From JBGPIK01 sp041484845 (GTDB lineage Bacteria > Desulfobacterota > Binatia > UBA9968): DNA of 29,731 bases. The notes under the pieces are model-generated. The model saw nothing but the letters and a program-made list of their open reading frames with translations. It ran no database searches and was not told the DNA's origin. The stretch covers positions 1-29,731 of the forward strand of contig JBGPIK010000030.1 in assembly GCA_041484845.1 (NCBI GenBank), in the 5' to 3' direction. Made by a program: the position numbers and the translations under genes. Position 1 is the first letter of the stretch; every line of letters starts with the position of its first letter. Positions 23,979 through 29,731 of the stretch are shown piece by piece.

Positions 23979-24224
23979 ATCCCGGATTCCCCAAGTTGAA
24001 GTTACGGTGCCGGCTGGGCGATGGGAGAGACTGGAGTAGCGAAGGCGCCGAGCTGCGCAGGTTCAAAGTCTTCTTTGGTGCTTGGCAATCTGTTGCAGCA
24101 GGTTACGGATACCACTAACGGCAGCGGTGATCTCGAAGCTCTTAGAGGCAGAGGCCCATTGCCTTCGCTACGGAGGGCTCGCACTTTGCTACCTGCGTCC
24201 ACTTGTAACTGCGGAATCCGGGAT
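23979..24224. repeat. Roughly 245-bp element with 12-bp terminal inverted repeats
   Basis: ATCCCGGATTCC (23979-23990) is repeated inverted as GGAATCCGGGAT (24213-24224). A second perfect inverted pair, GTAGCGAAGGC (24036-24046) and GCCTTCGCTAC (24161-24171), lies inside. It fills the gap between two convergent operons. It could be a MITE-like insertion or a degenerate remnant; I see no transposase and no convincing coding frame. Confidence 0.6.
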
Positions 24225-24271
24225 AATTGCAACTCCCGCACTTACGGAGGCCGCCGTTCACAACCGTGTCT

Positions 24272-25579
24272 TCAATACTGCTCGCAGGTAAGACGCATGC
24301 CGCCCAGGCAATCGACGCCGTCCAGAAAACAGAATGAGGCGGGCAGCGTAAACTCGCTGGCCGGATCATAGAACTTGTCGCCCGCGTAGAGCTGCACCGA
24401 TTCGCAGTTGCCCACGCCCACGACCCGATCCGGTTTGAGCATGGGTACATCGCGTTCGAAACTGCCGGTGCTGATCATGGCACTGGCCTCGGGAACGTAA
24501 TATACGAGCGGCATTTCATCCCCGTGCTTGCCGCCCCATTCCGGAGTCATAAAAACCGTTTTCACTCCCTTTCGCTCGCAAGCCTGAACAGTGAACATCA
24601 TATCCATGAAGTTGTTGCCCGAAGTGGAAATCCGGCTGCTGATCACGCCTTCCGCGCCCAAGAGCCGCGCCATTTGAGAGGCGCACGCCGCGGTCACTTC
24701 CTTTCCGAATTCGGTTTCGAATCTCGTCCTTTGCAGGATGACGCCTAGAAAATTCAGGGTCTTGCCATGTTGCCGGAGCAGCTCGAGAACCACTGCGGGG
24801 CTCATCCATGACCAGGTTGTCGGCCGGCTTCCGTTGCCGATGCGCATGTCCTTAGTGATCGCGCCATCGAGAAATTCATTCGGATGCATCAACGTGGGCA
24901 AGGACTCGCGAATGGGCAAACCGTAGTAGGCGAGCCCGGAGTGAGGATTGTGCCAGGTCAACGATGCAGCCGCGATGTATACGATTTTCGGCAACGCAGG
25001 ATCGGGCGTGACGAGCTCAAAGGTCTCGAGTTCGTCCGGCGCCTTACCGACCGTAGCTTCAGCCAAACGGCGGCCGACCTTAAACTCGGCCAGCTGCATT
25101 GCCGCATGCGCTTCCATTTCCGATACGCCGCATGTGAGTTCAATCATTAGCACGATATGGATCAGGGAACTGAACGGGGTAAGCGGGGCCGCCGGACCCC
25201 ACATGTCAACGATCCCAGAGCTCTGCGCTCCCGTGCCGCTGAGAACCGTGGGCTCGTACTCAGCAGAAAGCATCACCGTCACGCCCGATAATCGATGCGT
25301 CCTGCCTTCACCGACCGTCTCTACGGGTCCGAGGATTCCCGGAAAAACGCAACCCGGACCCGATACCTTCACCCGGGGCTCTACAGCATCTCGAACCTTG
25401 ACGATCCGTGTCTTTTCCCCGGAATAGACGATCTCCACACCGGCGAACACGACCCGCTTATCCTCCAAGACCAGCTTGATCAGCTCGTCTTTGTTTACGT
25501 CGAGGACGCCACTTTCAAAACGTGTCCGTTCTCCGAAGCGGACATTTCTAGCGACGAAAGTGGCCATTTCCAGCTTCAT
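24272..25579 (-). CDS. grdE: Glycine/sarcosine/betaine reductase component B, GrdE-like subunit
   Basis: 435 aa, the GrdE/G/I proprotein length. The family N-terminus is clear (MKLEMATFVARNVRFGERT; SGVLDVNKDELIKLV), as are VKDRDAV-like EPRVKVSGPG, GRTHRLSGV, and later LPTLMHPNEFLDGAITKDM and HGKTLNFLGVI. In classical GrdE the proprotein is cleaved at a cysteine just after DGAIT to make a pyruvoyl group that binds the substrate amine. The same-length segment here (KDMRIGNGSRPTTW) has no cysteine. Either a serine (GNGS) substitutes or this subunit works without pyruvoyl. AGGAG lies at the end of grdB, 8 bases before the ATG, so the two are coupled as B-component partners. Family certain; substrate not determined. 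Confidence 0.88.
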   Translation of the reverse strand: MKLEMATFVARNVRFGERTRFESGVLDVNKDELIKLVLEDKRVVFAGVEIVYSGEKTRIVKVRDAVEPRVKVSGPGCVFPGILGPVETVGEGRTHRLSGVTVMLSAEYEPTVLSGTGAQSSGIVDMWGPAAPLTPFSSLIHIVLMIELTCGVSEMEAHAAMQLAEFKVGRRLAEATVGKAPDELETFELVTPDPALPKIVYIAAASLTWHNPHSGLAYYGLPIRESLPTLMHPNEFLDGAITKDMRIGNGSRPTTWSWMSPAVVLELLRQHGKTLNFLGVILQRTRFETEFGKEVTAACASQMARLLGAEGVISSRISTSGNNFMDMMFTVQACERKGVKTVFMTPEWGGKHGDEMPLVYYVPEASAMISTGSFERDVPMLKPDRVVGVGNCESVQLYAGDKFYDPASEFTLPASFCFLDGVDCLGGMRLTCEQY

Positions 25580-25587
25580 AGTTTCTC

Positions 25588-26931
25588 CTATCCGGAAGCG
25601 ATGGTGATCTCAGGGGCGAACACTGTGGGTGTTTTAACGTTGGTGGCAAGCGCCGTGAGGCAGGCCTGAATGATCGCGCGCCGCAGCATTAAATCCGCGT
25701 CTGCAGACAAACTCGGATCGCCGCAGGGATAAGGGATTTTCGTTCCGGTGACAATGCGATTGACCTTGAGCTGCTTGGCCATAGAAGACATTGCCGTAAT
25801 GAAAGCTACGGGGATTCCTTCTTTTTCCACCGCTCTTGCGATCGCAGCGCCGCTGCGAGTGCAGGATCCTCACGTGGAAACCAGCAGCGCCCCATCGACT
25901 CCGCCGGCCTCCATCTCGAGAGCGATTTCCCGTCCCAGCCGGTGCATGGTCGAAAGCAATCCGCGCGCGCCAGGAGTGCAATAAAAATGACCGTATAAGC
26001 GGGAGAATAATCCCTCTTTGATCATGAGCCTGCATGCATCCAGCGGCACACCCCAATTGGGATTCTTTTTGATGAATTCCGTGTTGTAACCGCCGTGAAG
26101 GACATCCCATTCGTGGTCGAGCATCGAGTCGTCTTTTGCAATCGAATATTTTCCCCAGCGGATATTTTGGAAGCCTCTAAAGCCGTCGGGATTTCCCGGC
26201 GGTATAATCCCGCTCGTCGTAACCAAAGCGAGGGAAGCCCGCTTCAGATCTGCGATCGGAGGCGCCACCGGAATCGGCTCGAGCGTCTCAACGGGAATCT
26301 CGGAAACAAAAGGGCGCCCGGCGACTTTATCCAATAACATCTGAACCGCCCTTTGCGCGCCGTTCTGAGTCTTGAATGTGTCAACCCTGAAACCACGCGG
26401 GATATAACCTTCCTCGTGAGGCCGTCCAAGCGGAGACTTGGCTACGAGTTTTAGGGAAAACGCCGCCATCTTCGTCAGGGCGTCACGAATGCCGGAAGCG
26501 ATCTCCGAAGTGGGAAAGGCGTAGACCCGCCGATCCTTGTACTGCTTATATGTTTCAACGCCGGGATTCTCCGTGTGCATCGCCGTTACACAATCGATGC
26601 CTAAAGCAGCGGATATTCCGTGGCAAACTTCGGCACAAGCGAAGCCGTATCGTCCCGAGGTAAAGGCCGGGCCCGCGATCAGCAGATCGATTTTGTATTG
26701 GCGCGCGATTTCGGCAACCGCCGCGACCGCCTCGTCGACGTGATTGGCAAAATAGTCGTCTCCGCAGTAGCTCGTGATCACGATCTCCGCTGAATCGGCC
26801 AGTAATTGTTGCAGAGGTTTGCCGGGACCGACCGCGCCTACGATCGAGCCGACAGTGACGTCCGCCTTGTCCTCGCTGCCGATACCCGCAAAAAACTGAT
26901 TGACATAATGCATCACTCGAATACCCGGCAT
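25588..26931 (-). CDS. grdB: Glycine/sarcosine/betaine reductase component B selenoprotein (GrdB-like), contains selenocysteine
   Basis: Reading through the in-frame TGA at 25870-25872 gives 447 residues, the family length. The context LLVST-U-GSCTRSGAAIARA (Sec at 354) is that of the GrdB/F/H active site, with Sec-x-x-Cys kept and a later cysteine replaced by Ser. The N-terminus MPGIRVMHYVNQFFAGIG is typical; ATG 26931 is chosen because AAAGGATGG lies about 10 bases upstream, although the frame extends to a GTG at 26997. Other family blocks are PAFTSGRYGFACAEVCHG and RDALTKMAAFSLKL. Component B binds the amine substrate and transfers the carboxymethyl group to the selenium of protein A. A conventional caller would split it into 375-aa and 80-aa pieces. 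It is not a pseudogene: both sides of the TGA are conserved. Confidence 0.93.
25843..25872 (-). promoter_or_regulatory. Candidate bacterial SECIS for grdB
   Basis: Starting 12 bases after the UGA, CGCAGC-GGC-GCTGCG forms a perfect 6-bp stem with a 3-base loop, inside the coding sequence. The loop falls about 18 bases after UGA, within the distance range known for SelB-binding elements. Fold and SelB binding are unproven. Confidence 0.5.
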
Positions 26932-27057
26932 AAGATTCAACCATCCTTTGAGGCTATTGCACCGAGACAACACCTGATCATTCGGCTGTTCAAGCACGGA
27001 GACCGCCGGCGGCGGTTCTGAATCATCAGCATCGTCCTGCGGAAAATTATTTTCCGC

Positions 27058-27522
27058 TTACTGATTTTCGCCGGCGCGCGCCTGCTGCAGCGCCGCGACG
27101 ATGGAGTCGGCCTCCAGGCCAAGCTCCAATGTTTCGATCAGTTCGCTGTAGCGAGTAGGGTCGATCACCGCCTTCACCGCGGGCTCGAAAACATGATACA
27201 CCTCCAGCCCCAACTCAATCCCACCGAGGGGACCGGCAAAGGTCGGATCTCCCCGCGTCATCGTCTCAAATTGCACTTGGGCGGCATCGACATTCGGCGC
27301 GCCGAGGAGCACCACCAGATTGTCTTTCCCGTACTCCTCCGCAAGCTCTTTGACTCGACCTTGAACCTCAAGGTCCACCGCGCCGGCGGCGGTTCAAACA
27401 AAGCACTGGGTCGTCGCGTAGACAACCTCAGCGCCCAAATTTTCAATGGCCTGCTCGATCGTTGGGGCGGGCACGCCGTCGCGCTCGCCGAGTATCGCTA
27501 TTTTTTTGCCTCGAAGTTCCAT
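27058..27522 (-). CDS. grdA: Glycine reductase complex selenoprotein A (GrdA), contains selenocysteine
   Basis: 154 residues if the TGA at 27394-27396 is read as Sec43. The sequence around it, TQCFV-U-TAAGAVDLEVQGRVKE, is the diagnostic GrdA motif with Cys-x-x-Sec, and the start MELRGKKIAILGERDGVPAP is the GrdA N-terminus. Downstream GDPTFAGPLGGIELGLEVYH is also a family block. Protein A carries the Se-carboxymethyl intermediate from component B to component C, which releases acetyl phosphate; thioredoxin re-reduces it. GGGAGAAG precedes the ATG. It sits 40 bases after grdC and 126 before grdB. A caller that ignores Sec would start at the GTG of the VDLE segment and lose the active site. The gene is intact and requires selA, selB, selC and selD elsewhere in the genome. 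Confidence 0.95.
27362..27396 (-). promoter_or_regulatory. Candidate bacterial SECIS for grdA
   Basis: TGAACC, which includes the Sec codon, is matched by GGTTCA 23 bases later, giving a 6-bp outer stem starting at the UGA. An alternative inner stem, ACCGC/GCGGT, starts directly after the UGA. Both lie in the coding sequence; folding is not computed. Confidence 0.4.
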
Positions 27523-27562
27523 GCGTCTCTTCTCCCGCTCTATTGAATTGCTAATCTCATGA

Positions 27563-29008
27563 TCACGGATGCCGTTCCAACATCACCGACATGCCGTCGC
27601 TCAATTGTGTCATCTGCCCGAGAAATAAGCTAGCGCGGGCAAAAAGGAAACAGCGCTGGAATCGGCCCTGGGTCAAGGCCTGGAACGCGTGCGGTACGTA
27701 CGCCAAGGCCGACGCGATATGCCCCTGGGTCGGCGCGTATCCTGGCAACCCTCTTTCTTTCATGAAAGCGGGAATTTCCGTCTTCGCCAGCTTACCGGCT
27801 TTCACCAGCACCGCGCCGAGCATGCGATAGTTTCGCTCCGCCACGTCGCCGCCGTTGGCCGGCAACGTGATTTCCGGATTGTGCAATTCCGTGACGAACT
27901 TATCAACCAACGGCAATCCCAATTGCAGGCGATCCAAGGGTTCGATGATGAGAGCTTTCAGCTGCTGGTCCAGTGATGCGCCGGCCGATACCGGATGGCG
28001 TCCAACGCTCCCGAGATTCATCACGGGGCTGGTTCCATCATCCTGACCGATCCACACCGCCACCGCCGCTTGCATATCCTCCAAGACCGGCATGTTTTTT
28101 TCCACATGATAAAGAAATTTCATTCCGAGCTTAGGCAAAGACGAGCCGCCGACGACGATGACATTGTCAAAAACTCCCGCTTGAACCAGCGCCCCGGCCG
28201 TAACCATCGCGGGAATCGGCGCCGCGCAAAAGTCTTTGATGTCGAAGCCGGACGCCATATCGCAGCCGCTGAATTCAGCGATGGCTTTTGCCAAATTGCC
28301 GCCGCCGCGCTGATAACGATCGCCGACCGCCTCCTCCGAGCAGCCTATGAGCAAGCTCACGTCCTGCTTCTTCAGGCGCTGATCTCTGACAAACATCTCT
28401 TCCAGCGCGAGCGCCGCCGACACTTTGGCGCAAAGATTTTCCAGGAGCACCCCGGCCGACAACGACTCATCTTCGTGATGACCGTCGGCAATCCAACCCA
28501 CCGGCTGGGGATCGACTCCGGCAAATAAAGGCAGTCCATTCCCTTCGTTAATTTTAGCGTTGAGACCGTTTGCGTCTATAAGAGCGGGAGTCGTCCGCAC
28601 CAGGGCCCGGCAAACAGGCAACGCTCGTAGCAGCGGCGACGTCTCTTCCCAAAAACAGTCCAGCAACGAAACATGTTTGAATAGGTCAGCCAGCGCGATT
28701 AACGCCAGGAAGGGCCTTTCATCAATGACACTGCCGAAGGCTCTGCGCTCTTCGCTAAGCGCGGCTTCATGATCGAACCATGGCCGCGGCACTTGGAGCA
28801 ACTTTTCCGGCGACTGCTGCCCGACAAAGACTTGATTGGGCAGATAGCCTTGAGCTTCGGCGAAGCTTCGCAGTTTACTATTCAACTCGAAAAGCCGCGC
28901 CGGATTGGCGCCGATTTCACGCGACGGTTTCGAACCGTAGCGGACCAGGCCGGGTGTATGGATCAATGCGCTGGTCGCGGCTTTAATAACGGGTGTGAAA
29001 TGTGCCAT
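27563..29008 (-). CDS. grdC: Glycine/betaine/sarcosine reductase component C, GrdC-like (beta subunit)
   Basis: 481 aa from ATG 29008; a TTG at 29023, overlapping the upstream stop region, would add five residues. Family blocks are clear: ALIHTPGLVRYGSKPSRE at the start, GYLPNQVFVGQQSPE, LLIGCSEEAVGDRYQRGGGNLAKAIAEFSG, FCAAPIPAMV with the conserved cysteine, GLPGYAPTQGHIASA and GSVGRHPVSAG. Component C, distantly related to ketoacyl-ACP synthase III, takes the Se-carboxymethyl group from protein A as an acetyl thioester. The second, PlsX-like subunit GrdD converts this to acetyl phosphate. No grdD is visible within the window, so the enzyme may be encoded upstream beyond the edge or be absent. 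The gene follows directly on the E-like gene. Confidence 0.93.
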   Translation of the reverse strand: MAHFTPVIKAATSALIHTPGLVRYGSKPSREIGANPARLFELNSKLRSFAEAQGYLPNQVFVGQQSPEKLLQVPRPWFDHEAALSEERRAFGSVIDERPFLALIALADLFKHVSLLDCFWEETSPLLRALPVCRALVRTTPALIDANGLNAKINEGNGLPLFAGVDPQPVGWIADGHHEDESLSAGVLLENLCAKVSAALALEEMFVRDQRLKKQDVSLLIGCSEEAVGDRYQRGGGNLAKAIAEFSGCDMASGFDIKDFCAAPIPAMVTAGALVQAGVFDNVIVVGGSSLPKLGMKFLYHVEKNMPVLEDMQAAVAVWIGQDDGTSPVMNLGSVGRHPVSAGASLDQQLKALIIEPLDRLQLGLPLVDKFVTELHNPEITLPANGGDVAERNYRMLGAVLVKAGKLAKTEIPAFMKERGLPGYAPTQGHIASALAYVPHAFQALTQGRFQRCFLFARASLFLGQMTQLSDGMSVMLERHP

Positions 29009-29023
29009 GGCTGCCGGATTCAA

Positions 29024-29731
29024 TCAGTAGCCGCAACAGATCCAGGATTCCTGGCCCCAGTTGTCAACGCCGCCGATCACCATATCGCGCGCATCCAACG
29101 TTAAAGGCCCCGCGGCCTCCGCCACCGGCGCGCCCGGATAACTCAAGATTTGGACTTGCTCGTAAGGACCGATGACGCGGTCCGCTGGCGCCAGATCCAG
29201 CCAACGGTCACGGCTTCCGGTACTGACGACCGCGTTGGCTTCAGGCACATAGAAAAGCAACGGCGAATCAACGCCGTCTTTGCCGCCGTATTCATACGTC
29301 ACGAGCACCGTATCGATGCCGCGCTTTTCACAGGCGCGCACCGTCAGCATCACGTCCACAAACGCGTTACCGGAGCCCAGCCAAGTTACGATCGCCCCCT
29401 GCGCGCCGAGTGTTTCCGCTAACAGCGCGGCATTCTGTGCGATCACTTCCTTGCCGTGAAAGGTCTCGTAACGGATTCGCTGTAAAATAATTCCGAGAAA
29501 ATTCAGCCGCCGACCGTGATCACGGCATAGCCCGAGCGCCAGCGGATGGTTCTGCCAATCCCAGGTGATCGGAAAATAACCGATGCCGCGCGTTGTATTA
29601 ACAGCCACGGCGCCGTCCAATAATTCATTGGGGTGAACAAAGGTCGCAAGCGACTCCCGTATCGGCAACCCATAGTAACTCACGCCCGAATGGGCCTGGT
29701 GATCGTCGGTCAAACAACCTTGAATCAATAC
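29024..29731 (-). CDS. Second GrdE-like component B subunit (N-terminus beyond window)
   Basis: The last 235 residues of a GrdE/G/I-type protein; the frame is open to the right edge and its first residues (VLIQGCLTDDHQAHSGVSYY) align with the middle of the copy at 24272-25579. Shared blocks include YYGLPIRESLATFVHPNELLDGAV, GRRLNFLGIILQRIRYET and VMLTVRACEKRGIDTV. The stretch after DGAVA (VNTTRGIGYFPITW) again lacks the cysteine of the classical processing site and also lacks a serine there. It ends in an unusual WICCGY. It is upstream of grdC in the same direction and has no B partner next to it in view. Paralogue of the downstream gene, perhaps for a different substrate. Confidence 0.88.
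   Translation of the reverse strand, partial: VLIQGCLTDDHQAHSGVSYYGLPIRESLATFVHPNELLDGAVAVNTTRGIGYFPITWDWQNHPLALGLCRDHGRRLNFLGIILQRIRYETFHGKEVIAQNAALLAETLGAQGAIVTWLGSGNAFVDVMLTVRACEKRGIDTVLVTYEYGGKDGVDSPLLFYVPEANAVVSTGSRDRWLDLAPADRVIGPYEQVQILSYPGAPVAEAAGPLTLDARDMVIGGVDNWGQESWICCGY

Noticed and set aside
24002..24241. A 79-aa minus-strand protein
   Set aside because: Lies within the inverted-repeat element, has no ribosome site and no family resemblance.
25588..26997. grdB as a pseudogene or two separate genes split at 25870
   Set aside because: Family sequence continues in the same frame on both sides of the TGA, and the codon sits exactly at the known Sec position.
27058..27378. A 106-aa stand-alone gene starting at the VDLE segment
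   Set aside because: The upstream 48 codons, including the GrdA N-terminus and CFV-U-T motif, are in the same frame with a ribosome site before ATG 27522.

Overview
The window looks like a chromosome fragment from an uncultured, moderately GC-rich, Gram-negative-type bacterium. An outer-membrane polysaccharide export protein, a F420/LLM-type oxidoreductase, dense families of short intergenic repeats and selenoproteins together suggest a deltaproteobacterial or Binatota-like lineage. That placement is inference from gene style only; no rRNA or marker gene is present. I see no tRNA, rRNA, CRISPR array, transposase or phage gene.

Layout. (1) 1-2931, minus strand: a compact peptide-modification cluster of a PqqD/RRE-type protein, a radical SAM/SPASM enzyme, a 56-residue precursor-like peptide whose gene (1094-1264) is easily missed, and an HPr-kinase-like kinase running off the left edge. 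This reads as a RiPP-type pathway. (2) 3636-11622, minus strand: an exopolysaccharide operon with its own sigma70-like promoter (11741-11769). It encodes a small secreted carboxypeptidase-regulatory-like protein, a Wza-type export protein, a Wzc-type copolymerase/BY-kinase, and an O-antigen-ligase/polymerase with TPRs that has been invaded at four places by heptanucleotide repeats. (3) 12135-17058, minus strand: a loose catabolic group of M20 peptidase, LLM-class flavin oxidoreductase, dihydroorotase/hydantoinase-like amidohydrolase and a cupin, separated by repeat-filled gaps. (4) 17526-20924, plus strand: an SCP-x-type thiolase and acetoacetyl-CoA synthetase, together able to activate and interconvert acetoacetate. 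(5) 21174-23974, plus strand: a periplasmic binding protein and a fused two-domain permease of a Fbp-like ABC importer, translationally coupled; the ATPase is not in the window. (6) 24272-29731, minus strand: a glycine/sarcosine/betaine-reductase-like operon in the order E-like (partial), C, A, B, E-like. GrdA and GrdB each contain an in-frame UGA in the exact family context for selenocysteine, so naive gene callers break both genes.

Most gaps are packed with several unrelated repeat families: 7-bp tandem arrays (TCAGAGG-, GCGGATT-, CTCCCTG-, CTTTGCG- and GCGTGAG-type), an 8-bp GCTGGGAA type, a roughly 48-bp element with a CCCCCG/CGGGGG hairpin (four copies), a 24-bp GGGCGCGAT palindrome (four copies), and larger stem-loop elements. 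The heptamers also sit in frame within the polymerase gene. One palindrome supplies the stop codon of the amidohydrolase gene, and the acetoacetyl-CoA synthetase start abuts an array.

The two most interesting systems are the precursor/radical SAM/RRE/kinase cassette and the atypical selenoprotein reductase operon. In the latter, both E-like subunits lack the cysteine at which classical GrdE is processed to a pyruvoyl enzyme.
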